A stretch of 6,735 nt of DNA from Planctomycetota bacterium. GTDB lineage: Bacteria > Planctomycetota > Planctomycetia > Pirellulales > Pirellulaceae. Location: NCBI GenBank assembly GCA_024277285.1, contig JAJRVM010000135.1, positions 1 to 6,735 of the forward strand. Reading direction: 5' to 3'. A program made the position numbers and the translations under genes. Positions 1 through 6,192 of the stretch are shown here, piece by piece (the first letter of the stretch is position 1; every line of letters starts with the position of its first letter). The notes under the pieces are model-generated. The model had not been told where the DNA came from. It saw only the letters and a program-made list of their open reading frames with translations, and did no database searches.

Positions 1-22
1 CAAGCTACTACGAGCTCGAACC

Positions 23-54
23 AAAAAAAGCCAGTGAGCAATAGCTCACCGGCT
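23..54 (-). terminator. Intrinsic terminator of the PEP-CTERM gene
   Basis: An 11-bp stem (29-39 with 44-54) has a 4-nt loop and is followed on the minus strand by seven U (the A-run at 23-29). The one non-Watson-Crick position (33/50) is a G.U wobble when read on the minus strand and an A.C mismatch on the plus strand, which supports minus-strand use. It begins about 30 nt past the stop codon of the 84-908 gene, the expected place for its transcript end. Confidence 0.9.
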
Positions 55-83
55 CAATTGAACAATCGAAACCAATCGCGGGA

Positions 84-908
84 CTACGCCTGGCGTTTGC
101 GCCGCAAGCTGGCGCCGCCCATAATCAGGGCCAACAGCCCCCACACGACACATGCCGCAGGCTCGGGAACTGCGGGCGGATTCACACTGCCGTTGCGAGC
201 AGCATAAACGTAGCGTCCATTTATTTGAACATTCGTATTGTGAATCAAACCGGTACTCGGATTGGAGTCGAGAAAAGCACCGTTAACATGCGAACCAGGA
301 AGCTCGTAAGCCGTATCAACGCCGTTGGAATACCCGGCTACAGCAGAATCTCCACCCAGCCCAAAATTGCCACCACTGGCGTCGCCCGTTTCCCATTGGA
401 TCTGATCGTAGTTGAACTCAATATCGAAATTCCCAACCCCCGTGTCGGAACGATCGATCAATACAACCTGAAACTTATTGAGCTTGTCGACGCCGTGGTC
501 GAAATAGCCGACACCAACACCAGCCCAAGTCACGCCAAATGCATCACGTCCGTCGACCGTTCCAGCGCCGTATCGCATTAGATCCCCTTCACCCAGATCG
601 ACATAGGCACTGGTATCCACATCAGCAAAAAACGGCGCAATGATGGGCGTACTTGTCGCCAAAAGACCAAATGGCGTGAACGTGGACAACGGCGCGTCGA
701 AGGTAATATTCCCATTGTTATTCAGATATGCACCAGAATATACCTGTCCAAAAAAATCAATGGTAAATCCAAAAGCCTCAAGTCCTGTGGATAAGTCGTC
801 ATTAGCAGCCAAGGAACTCGCATCAAAGCCAGAGCGGACCACAGCCCCCTGCACCGGTGCTGCAGCGATAAACACCGCCATCATGGCCAAAAGAAAAAAA
901 CGTCTCAT
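84..908 (-). CDS. PEP-CTERM sorting domain protein with NIDO-like domain
   Basis: A 274-aa exported protein. A signal peptide covers about residues 1-22 (MRRFF, hydrophobic core, QGA before the likely cut). The middle resembles nidogen-type NIDO domains: NNNGNITF near 63-70, TPIIAPFFADVDT near 87-99, and a beta-rich half with FQVVLIDR and NFDIEFNYDQIQWETG near 146-174. The C-terminus is a PEP-CTERM signal: VPEP at 247-250, a hydrophobic helix at about 252-267, then RRKR. In the family this tail is processed by an exosortase and the protein goes to the cell surface or extracellular matrix; the ligand is unknown. I chose the ATG at 908 over an in-frame GTG at 938 because GGAGAG (916-921) lies 7 nt upstream and the signal peptide starts cleanly there. 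It lies 52 bp after the co-directional 961-1449 gene, probably in one operon. Confidence 0.88.
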   Translation of the reverse strand: MRRFFLLAMMAVFIAAAPVQGAVVRSGFDASSLAANDDLSTGLEAFGFTIDFFGQVYSGAYLNNNGNITFDAPLSTFTPFGLLATSTPIIAPFFADVDTSAYVDLGEGDLMRYGAGTVDGRDAFGVTWAGVGVGYFDHGVDKLNKFQVVLIDRSDTGVGNFDIEFNYDQIQWETGDASGGNFGLGGDSAVAGYSNGVDTAYELPGSHVNGAFLDSNPSTGLIHNTNVQINGRYVYAARNGSVNPPAVPEPAACVVWGLLALIMGGASLRRKRQA

Positions 909-915
909 GTTAAAA

Positions 916-921
916 CTCTCC
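916..921 (-). promoter_or_regulatory. Shine-Dalgarno site fixing the PEP-CTERM start
   Basis: Minus-strand GGAGAG with a 7-nt spacer before the ATG at 908. It lies inside the coding part of the longer GTG-started reading frame, which argues that the longer version is not the real product. Confidence 0.7.
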
Positions 922-960
922 AACAATAGCTTCCTCACTTACCGAAACGAAAAGACACGC

Positions 961-1449
961 CTAGACGCGCATTCGCCGCGGAGGTCGAAACCAGCGAAAG
1001 GGAAGGATTGCAGGGAGAATCATGCTTGCTTCAGTGACGAGAAAAGTCTGAAGCGGATCAACTTGAAACACTACAAAACCACTCGCGAGCCCCAATCCGC
1101 CAGAACTCGGATTCGCGACTGCCACTGAAGGTGGAATCGAAACGGCAATGGGTAAAGGCACAAGAACTTCATCAACTTCCTGAGTATCCGTCACTGCCAC
1201 CGGTACAGAAGACAATGGCGACAACTCATCCGCGTCGCCAACCGCAAATCGCATATATCTCCCCCGCCGCGACTCGTTAAGCCCTGAGGCCGCAGCTTCG
1301 CGCCAGTTATACCTATCGCCGTCAGCCATGTTCGAGCAATTGTCCCATCCCACCGGAGCAACAATCGTCAATGCAGCATCCGCCTGAATCGCACACGCGG
1401 CGACCAACAGGACCGAGCCGAAGACAAATTGAACTCTCAACTTACTCAT
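961..1449 (-). CDS. Small exported protein or lipoprotein, unknown function
   Basis: A 162-aa protein whose family I do not recognise. The N-terminus is a clear export signal (MSKLRV, hydrophobic stretch at 8-18). It can be read two ways: a lipobox VAAC with C19 as the lipidated cysteine, or signal peptidase I cleavage after the ADA at 23-25. The middle is rich in acidic and small residues (about 66-120) with several Pro-Val runs. The C-terminus is unusual: a moderately hydrophobic stretch at about 135-150 followed by a Trp/Pro/Arg tail (FRWFRPPRRMRV). This loosely recalls a sorting tail but has no PEP motif. There is no strong ribosome site before the ATG, only a G/T-rich leader. It is the first gene after the promoter at 1578-1605 and lies 52 bp before the PEP-CTERM gene. 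It is probably real, given its export signal and position, but shared function with its neighbour is inference. Confidence 0.62.
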   Translation of the reverse strand: MSKLRVQFVFGSVLLVAACAIQADAALTIVAPVGWDNCSNMADGDRYNWREAAASGLNESRRGRYMRFAVGDADELSPLSSVPVAVTDTQEVDEVLVPLPIAVSIPPSVAVANPSSGGLGLASGFVVFQVDPLQTFLVTEASMILPAILPFRWFRPPRRMRV

Positions 1450-1559
1450 TACACAACACCAACAACGGGTCTACCCATTTAAAACAAACCTACCCAAATG
1501 ATAGGCGGCCGTTCGCACGAGATGACCGACCGCGAAACGTTACCCCTCCCGCAAACCAC

Positions 1560-1577
1560 ACCGATCAGCTGATCGGT
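1560..1577. promoter_or_regulatory. Perfect 18-bp palindrome, probable operator
   Basis: ACCGATCAGCTGATCGGT is self-complementary over all 18 bases, with two 9-nt half-sites and no spacer. It begins immediately downstream of the -10 hexamer of the minus-strand promoter (1578-1583), so it covers the expected transcription start near 1571. That position suits a dimeric repressor. The regulator is unknown and none is encoded in the window. It lacks a U-tract, so it is not a terminator. Confidence 0.6.
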
Positions 1578-1605
1578 ATTGTACCCGATTCATCCCAGTT
1601 GCCAA
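1578..1605 (-). promoter_or_regulatory. Sigma70-type promoter for the secreted-protein operon
   Basis: On the minus strand TTGGCA (1600-1605) and TACAAT (1578-1583) are separated by 16 nt. Each hexamer matches the consensus at five of six positions. Transcription would start near 1571, giving a leader of about 120 nt before the ATG at 1449. No other promoter of this quality was seen between here and the gene. Confidence 0.55.
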
Positions 1606-1939
1606 GCAATAGACCGCTGCAACGCCAAAAACCCCCCTTTAGGACTGCACTGAAATAGGCATCATCACCACAAACCAGCATGCCAAACAAGTGGGAATAC
1701 TGAAATACCCAATGACGAAACAAGGCCGAAGTTCCAACATGGTTTGAAATGCAGCCTCCACAAGACCGTCCGATGGAAAGTCTTTCGGCATTCGTCACTC
1801 CGGCTTCTTTCGTCATTAGTCATTGGTAATTCGTTATTTACGAAGAACTGCGATCGCAAAGTGGCGTTGCCCAGCTAAGAAACGTGGCGTCTTGGCTGAA
1901 TGGGAAAAACACCAGGCCAATCACAGTGGACAAAGTGAA
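1606..1939. other. Intergenic region with decayed repeat, no credible gene
   Basis: About 330 bp between the promoter of the secreted pair and the end of the HTTM gene. It holds the repeat element at 1711-1830, a small hairpin at 1830-1844 (TTCGT/ACGAA) and the 10-bp palindrome TGCGATCGCA at 1849-1858. Short open frames here are low-complexity and share nothing protein-like. I see no clear terminator for the HTTM gene. Confidence 0.6.
1711..1830. repeat. TTCGTCATT-type intergenic repeat, inverted copies
   Basis: AATGACGA at 1711-1718 faces its complement TCGTCATT at 1810-1817, with a near-copy TCGTCACT at 1792-1799 and another TCATTGG just after. The outer pair (AATGACGAAA / TTTCGTCATT) could close a loop of about 90 nt. 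The same core, CCCAATGACGAA, recurs at 4115-4125. From memory, runs of this kind are widespread between genes in planctomycetes and give spurious proteins rich in SFVI-like strings. Confidence 0.6.
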
Positions 1940-3727
1940 TCATTCCCGTTGCGTCAACGGCTTAGGTACAAGGCCTCCATGGTCAAAGTAAGCCTCTACC
2001 GTTTCGCCACTCTCGTAGTGGAATACCCACTTTCCATCCATGCGGCCGTCGAGATAGACCCCCTGGCTCTGGAGGCGACCATCCTCATACCACATCGTCC
2101 ACGGGCCATTCTCGACACCGTCGCGATAGCGGCCTATCGCCTCCTTCTGACCATTGGGATAATAGTAGATCCAGTCACCATCCCGCTTGCCGTCGCGATA
2201 CGTACCTTCGGTCAGTGGATCGTAACGCGCCAATACGACTCGCTGGACGCTCGAACTTAAATCCTTCGCGTCTGGATCCTCAAAAATCAACGCCAACTGC
2301 ACGTGCTCAATTTGCTCGTCGGCCACGTGCGTGGCGTTCCATTGCCGTGCCAGATAACGGGTAAAGGACTCGCGCAACACCTGTCGACCAGGGCCTACAA
2401 AATCAACCATGATCTGCACCCACCGTTGCGAGGGCGGGTCAAGCGACATCTCTTCAGGGCGTTCGTCGCCCGTAAACGTACGGTTGCGCATGATGTCGAC
2501 CGTCCGCCCGTCGCGCAGGTCCGCAACCGCGACGTAGCGATAATTGTAGGTTGCCGGGCAAGCAAACATACTCCAACGCTGCCCCCATCCGAACAACTCA
2601 TCCAACCTCAACACAGCGCGAGGAACTCTGGCACGCACGGCAGAACTGCCGAAATAGAGTAACGGGTTGACCGTCAGAACAAAGACCAACGCCACTACGC
2701 ACACGGCCGAAGCAGCCAATGCTGCCATGCGGTGGCGAACTCGAACCGGCTCGACCTCGGCCTCCGCATGGGAAACAACGTCGCGCGACACACCACCGGC
2801 AACACGCCGCACAAATGCACTTTCCCAAAACACACTGGGAGTAAACAGCGTAAGGGCCGCGAGACTCGCATGCGAGAAAATGACCACGTACATGGTCGCC
2901 TCGATACCGAGGTGCAACAACACAAAACAACCGACTGTCCAGATTCGCACTTTGCGCGTCTTCCACGGACTGAACATTAGCAACGGACCCACCAATTCGA
3001 GGACCAATGTTGCGAACGTGAGTGCTTTCAGAGCTTGTGGGAACTGAGCAAACCATACGCCCAACGGTCGCGTGAACAGCGGATTCGTAAAAACCGACTC
3101 CAACGCGCGCCCCTCAAACCACAGATAATTGCACTTGGAGAAGGCCGTAAAAAAGTACATGAAGGCAATCTGAATCAAGACAGCACCCGATGCGACGCTC
3201 AAGATCGGAACCGTATCCTTGCCATAGCCACCCAGCCAGCCATCCACCGATGCGCGGCGTCCCCAAGGTAGAAACATGCCCCAAAACAGGAGCATCAGTA
3301 GAAGCACGTCGCCACCGGTCACCAGGACGGGAACACGATTGTGCAACGACACCAACAGCACCCAGGAAGCAACCGTCGCCGTGCGCGTAAACAACCCCAG
3401 CAATAACAACACTGCAAAAAACGCCGCGATGCCAAATAGAATGCCCTGGTACATTGTGCTGCCATCGAGCATATGCAACGACCAACGCCAAGTATCCGAA
3501 CCCAAAAAATGGGCAACGTCGGCAATCGGAAACAACCCGCTGTCGCTGTACATGGCCGTCAGCTCCGCACCACGCGTGGCCAGGTTGTAAAGCAGCACCA
3601 GAGCTACCGCCATACGTGAAAACGCCAACGTACGCGGGTCGATCCCGAATAACTCCGCTAACTTCGAGCGCCAGGACCGCGAGTTGCTGAGTGCGGGGTC
3701 GATAGGGAGTGCGGGAACGGGATCCAT
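1940..3727 (-). CDS. HTTM-domain membrane protein with C-terminal MORN_2 repeats
   Basis: A 595-aa multi-pass membrane protein. Residues about 25-300 match the HTTM domain, the bacterial relatives of vitamin K-dependent gamma-carboxylase: LFGIDPRTLAFSRM at the start, SLHNRVPVLVTGGDVLLLMLLFWGMF at about 127-152, FSKCNYLWFEGRALES at 196-211, LVLELVGPLL at 241-250 and LHLGIEATMYV at 271-281. Hydrophobic segments lie near 33-50, 92-113, 117-130, 138-155, 172-196, 235-252, 261-300 and 335-358. A soluble region (360-500) follows, then three 24-residue MORN_2-type repeats starting at G508, G532 and G556 (G-x-Y-x-D-G-x-x-x-G-x-W pattern) and the start of a fourth. The ATG at 3727 follows AGGTG with a short 4-nt spacer. 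HTTM proteins lack a firmly known activity in bacteria, so carboxylation is not claimed. It stands alone, with no co-directional neighbour close by. Confidence 0.88.
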   Translation of the reverse strand: MDPVPALPIDPALSNSRSWRSKLAELFGIDPRTLAFSRMAVALVLLYNLATRGAELTAMYSDSGLFPIADVAHFLGSDTWRWSLHMLDGSTMYQGILFGIAAFFAVLLLLGLFTRTATVASWVLLVSLHNRVPVLVTGGDVLLLMLLFWGMFLPWGRRASVDGWLGGYGKDTVPILSVASGAVLIQIAFMYFFTAFSKCNYLWFEGRALESVFTNPLFTRPLGVWFAQFPQALKALTFATLVLELVGPLLMFSPWKTRKVRIWTVGCFVLLHLGIEATMYVVIFSHASLAALTLFTPSVFWESAFVRRVAGGVSRDVVSHAEAEVEPVRVRHRMAALAASAVCVVALVFVLTVNPLLYFGSSAVRARVPRAVLRLDELFGWGQRWSMFACPATYNYRYVAVADLRDGRTVDIMRNRTFTGDERPEEMSLDPPSQRWVQIMVDFVGPGRQVLRESFTRYLARQWNATHVADEQIEHVQLALIFEDPDAKDLSSSVQRVVLARYDPLTEGTYRDGKRDGDWIYYYPNGQKEAIGRYRDGVENGPWTMWYEDGRLQSQGVYLDGRMDGKWVFHYESGETVEAYFDHGGLVPKPLTQRE

Positions 3728-4101
3728 GATTCACCTGCCATCGAGAAGTGTGAAATCGGCTCGGCCCGCCAAGAGCGCCGTGGATGGCGACAAAAACAAC
3801 TGGCCGTCGGAGCACGTTTGGTCGCCACGACACGTGGGCGAAGACTTCTTACGACCAGCCTCGCGTGAGCGCCAACGCCTTGATTCTAGCCCGGGCGTCA
3901 CCCTCCAGTCGAGGGTCCCGGAGTCGACGTGTTATTGCGGGTGGTCATGACCAGTCGCAAGCAACCTCGCGCACAGCGCAGAACTCGGGGCGGCTCTTGG
4001 TCGAAAAGGGCGCGACATGGGACCAGCACGCGATGCGCCGGCGCTTTCGGCACAATTCAGGCCGGCACTTTTTTCAAACCACCATTCCCCGGGCAATCAC
4101 G

Positions 4102-4149
4102 AATGACGAAACACCCAATGACGAATGAATGACGAAGCACGAATGACGA
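4102..4149. repeat. Cluster of four AATGACGA direct repeats
   Basis: Identical octamers start at 4102, 4117, 4128 and 4142 (spacings 15, 11 and 14), embedded in variants such as CACGAATGACGA and CCCAATGACGAA. It is the same family as the element at 1711-1830, here in direct orientation. The irregular spacing and very short unit distinguish it from a CRISPR array. Confidence 0.75.
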
Positions 4150-4265
4150 GAGTGCCAATTTCGTAGGTAGTTGCGCGCATGCCTCGCGTGGAGGGCCGAT
4201 GAGATGCCGCGCGCAAGCAACTGGCAGCCAAGGGCAGCGATGCCACGGGCAAGAGGAACATTGGG

Positions 4266-4380
4266 AGTGCGTTTTTTTTGCCCATGATTTTCTTTGCCCT
4301 CCAAGGAGCACCATCGGAACGTCGTCCATGAGCGCAACAGGAGAGAAGGGCAAAGAAGATTACGGGCAAGAAACAGCGCT
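4266..4380. repeat. Long imperfect inverted repeat
   Basis: The arms at 4279-4300 and 4347-4368 are complementary at 19 of 22 positions, around a spacer of 46 nt. Pairing continues outward with one indel and a few mismatches through the T-run at 4272-4279 towards AGTGC/GCGCT. Each arm contains two GCCC boxes separated by an A/T-rich stretch (GCCCATGATTTTCTTTGCCC in the left arm). It encodes no transposase and could be a MITE-like remnant or a structured repeat. It is not a clear terminator for either flanking gene. Confidence 0.6.
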
Positions 4381-4476
4381 CGGTGGAACGTCATCCGATC
4401 AGGTGACCGTTTACCACGCTTCGAGCTAATCGAGCAAAAGCTCGGGCCCAAAAACGTCAAGTCCACCATGAACCGT

Positions 4477-4499
4477 CACCGGCTGACGAACAGCCGGTG
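4477..4499. repeat. REP-like hairpin
   Basis: CACCGGCTG and CAGCCGGTG form a perfect 9-bp stem around the loop ACGAA. No T-run follows on either side, so it is not an intrinsic terminator. Its compact, GC-rich, intergenic form resembles REP palindromes; multicopy status is inference. Confidence 0.6.
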
Positions 4500-4754
4500 C
4501 CCCCGCGCGCCCGATCGACAAAGGCTATCTTGCAACCGCGGTTCACTCAGAGAAGTCGACTCTCTGCTGTTTCCAAAACGGCGTCAAGTCTACAGATCAG
4601 TCATATTGTCAGACAACTAGTCCAGGGACAAACTGGGGCAGATAAGTCGGACCTAGCGCTGCACGCTGAAACAGGAAGACGACGAAACACGCAACGGTAC
4701 TGCCGGCAACGCCCGCACAACCGCGACAATCTCCGGCGAATTGCCGAGAAAATG

Positions 4755-4783
4755 TTGCCAACAGGCCTTCCGCATGCTTACAT
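4755..4783 (+). promoter_or_regulatory. Possible promoter of the pyroglutamyl-peptidase gene
   Basis: TTGCCA (4755-4760), 17 nt, then TTACAT (4778-4783), with TG one base before the second hexamer (an extended -10 feature). The -35 matches at five of six positions, the -10 at only three. It would give a leader of about 55 nt. Confidence 0.3.
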
Positions 4784-4831
4784 TGTGACGGGACCTTGCC
4801 CCAGCTGAACTGCACAACGCTACGTCGCAAT

Positions 4832-4836
4832 GGGAG
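4832..4836 (+). promoter_or_regulatory. Shine-Dalgarno site deciding the pcp start
   Basis: GGGAG lies 8 nt before the ATG at 4845. It overlaps the upstream in-frame ATG at 4830, which has no comparable site before it. This favours the shorter, 200-aa product. Confidence 0.65.
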
Positions 4837-4844
4837 TCGAGTGG

Positions 4845-5447
4845 ATGCCGCGTGTCCTCATAACCGCCTTTGGACCCTATGGCTCGTGGAAAGAAAACGC
4901 CAGCTGGCTGGCGTTGGTCGAACTGACACGTAACCTGCCCAGTTCGCCAGAAATCACCACACGACTCTATCCGGTCGATTTCGACGAAGTGCAAACTCGA
5001 TTGGAGCACGATTTATCGAACGAATTTGATTGCGCACTGCACCTGGGCCAGGCACCGGGCGCGTCAAGCGTGCAATTGGAAGCGATCGGAATCAACGTCA
5101 AGGCCGCCCCGGTGACCGACCTGAACCAGCCCGAACCAATCGCATCGGCTGGCCCGGCAGCTTACCAAAGCGCGCTGCCGCTCGCGCACTGGGCAGGAAG
5201 CCTGCGCGAAGCGGGCATTCCGGCGCGCGTTTCCTATCACGCAGGCACGTACCTCTGCAACGCGACCCTCTACCTAACACACCATCTGTGCCGCCGTTAT
5301 GGATGGGAAACTCAAGCCACGTTCGTGCATCTTCCACTCACTTGCACGCAGGCCTTTTCCCACGAAAAAGAATTACCGTCAATGCCCAGCGCCGTTGCTG
5401 CGGATGCGATTCGCTTGATTCTCGAACAGCTCCACGCGTCGCCGTAA
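4845..5447 (+). CDS. pcp: Pyroglutamyl-peptidase I (peptidase family C15)
   Basis: A 200-aa cytoplasmic cysteine peptidase, expected to remove N-terminal pyroglutamate from peptides; its length is close to the family norm. Visible family features: LITAFGPYG at 5-13 with NASW at 18-21 (canonical FGPFG...NPSW, pyroglutamate pocket), HLGQAPG in the middle, and a complete catalytic triad of E79 (in QLEAIGIN), C138 (in AGTYLCN) and H162 (in FVHLP). It is divergent: the Arg usual after the catalytic Glu is Ala, and the Arg about ten residues later (R91 in Bacillus numbering, from memory) aligns with Pro. Activity is therefore likely but not certain. The start at 4845 was chosen over the ATG at 4830 because of GGGAG at 4832-4836. 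It converges on the PH-domain gene with a 53-bp gap, and no clean terminator is visible between them. Confidence 0.85.
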   Translation: MPRVLITAFGPYGSWKENASWLALVELTRNLPSSPEITTRLYPVDFDEVQTRLEHDLSNEFDCALHLGQAPGASSVQLEAIGINVKAAPVTDLNQPEPIASAGPAAYQSALPLAHWAGSLREAGIPARVSYHAGTYLCNATLYLTHHLCRRYGWETQATFVHLPLTCTQAFSHEKELPSMPSAVAADAIRLILEQLHASP

Positions 5448-5475
5448 CGCCAGAGGCCAGAAAAGGTTGCCGACA

Positions 5476-5504
5476 CTTTTTGGGTTAGCGCCTTTTTGGG
5501 TTAG
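5476..5504. repeat. Tandem 13-bp direct repeat at the stop codon of the PH-domain gene
   Basis: CTTTTTGGGTTAG occurs at 5476-5488 and 5492-5504, a period of 16 bp. On the minus strand the copy read first (5492-5504) contains the TAA stop (5501-5503) of the membrane protein gene. The repeat sits in the short convergent gap between two genes. It has no internal dyad strong enough to call a terminator. Confidence 0.8.
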
Positions 5505-6019
5505 ACGGGGGCGGGCTGCGCTTGTTGACGCAGCACTTCGGCGACCGAACAATGCGCTTGCCGCGCTTTTAAAACGGTCTGCCGATAGGGTTCGGGACGT
5601 GAAACACCTTCGAGCCGAAACACCTCAGAATCGCCGTGTAAGAAAACCAAGTCGGCGGCATCGTACCACTGCTGCCCGTCCAACACGTCGGTCTTGATCG
5701 TGTCAAATGCGGTCAAGCCAATCGCGCGCTCTTCCCGCTCGCCACCAATCCCTCGCTCGACCACCACGCGTCGATTCGTCAAGCGATAGCGCATACCGAT
5801 CTTCGGCGCTACGCGACTAAAATAGAGAAACAACGCGTGCGGAATCAGCGCCAATGCCAGCAAGTGCCCAATGCGAAAGATATAGACGTCGGGCCATTTG
5901 AGTCCGCAAAGACGCCCGATCCACTGTCCTGAGGGATAAGCGGCAATTGAGGGCCAAATAGTGGTGATAGTCGCTTCCGCTTGCGCGGACGGTACGACGC
6001 CGGCGATCGGCTGTTTCAT
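5501..6019 (-). CDS. Membrane protein with bacterial PH-like (bPH2/DUF304) domain
   Basis: A 172-aa protein. Residues about 47-67 form one hydrophobic segment (possibly a hairpin with the preceding stretch). The cytosolic-looking domain at about 76-152 fits the bPH2 family: RYRLTNRRVVVERG at 77-90, an acidic/basic turn, FDTIKTDVLDGQQWYDAADLVF at 105-126, then FRLEGVSRPEPYRQTVLKAR at 134-153. Family members are small membrane-anchored proteins, often of unknown role; this one is short and has a single domain rather than a duplicated one. The ATG at 6019 is preceded by AGGA (6029-6032) at 9 nt. There is no co-directional neighbour: the 16S gene upstream on the same strand ends in its own terminator, so this gene should have its own promoter, which I could not identify. 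Specific ligand and role are unknown. Confidence 0.82.
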   Translation of the reverse strand: MKQPIAGVVPSAQAEATITTIWPSIAAYPSGQWIGRLCGLKWPDVYIFRIGHLLALALIPHALFLYFSRVAPKIGMRYRLTNRRVVVERGIGGEREERAIGLTAFDTIKTDVLDGQQWYDAADLVFLHGDSEVFRLEGVSRPEPYRQTVLKARQAHCSVAEVLRQQAQPAPV

Positions 6020-6192
6020 CGATGCATTTCCTGTGACAAAAAACGCGCAACTCTAGCAAACTCGAAGCGTAACAGAATCGCCGCATCCTTTCTAGCATTG
6101 CAGAACAACGGAATCCCACCGGCTGGTATCGTGGAGCGGTAGTTCGGTTACATCGCCATTTCAGGAGCTGCTTCGCGCCTGCTTTTTTTCCA

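Larger units (their letters stand above)
3728..4844. other. 1.1-kb intergenic region, repeats and hairpins, no credible gene
   Basis: The open frames here on both strands have no recognisable motif or export signal and overlap one another. What is visible: a hairpin at 3900-3916 (ACCCTC/GAGGGT), a 12-bp palindrome TGGTCATGACCA at 3942-3953, AATGACGA repeats (4102-4149), an inverted pair TTGCGCGC/GCGCGCAA (4171-4178, 4209-4216), a long inverted repeat (4266-4380), a REP-like hairpin (4477-4499) and a weak promoter before the peptidase gene. A decayed gene cannot be excluded. Confidence 0.55.

Noticed and set aside
1849..1858. TGCGATCGCA, which contains the HIP1 octamer of cyanobacteria
   Set aside because: A single occurrence; nothing else suggests a cyanobacterium.
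1565..1859. Two short minus-strand frames in the gap before the HTTM gene's end
   Set aside because: They are made of the TTCGTCATT repeat and flanks, and one overlaps the promoter and palindrome; composition is not protein-like.
3114..3833. 239-aa minus-strand reading frame
   Set aside because: It overlaps the HTTM gene in another frame, has no recognisable motif and lacks a start signal; the HTTM frame explains this DNA.
3942..3953. 12-bp palindrome TGGTCATGACCA as an operator for the HTTM gene
   Set aside because: It lies over 200 bp upstream with no promoter recognisable beside it; chance is a fair explanation.
4102..4149. CRISPR-like repetition
   Set aside because: The unit is only 8 bp, spacing is irregular, no spacers of regular length exist and no cas gene is present.
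4057..4469. Overlapping minus-strand frames with SFVI-like strings
   Set aside because: They arise from the AATGACGA repeats and the long inverted repeat; three frames are open at once, typical of non-coding DNA.
4830..4844. Upstream ATG as the start of the pyroglutamyl-peptidase gene
   Set aside because: No ribosome site before it, whereas GGGAG is well placed for the ATG at 4845, and the family's conserved N-terminus begins there.
5461..5481. Possible terminator between the converging genes (AAAAG...CTTTT)
   Set aside because: Only about five consecutive A/T-rich pairs with mismatches inside; too weak to call.
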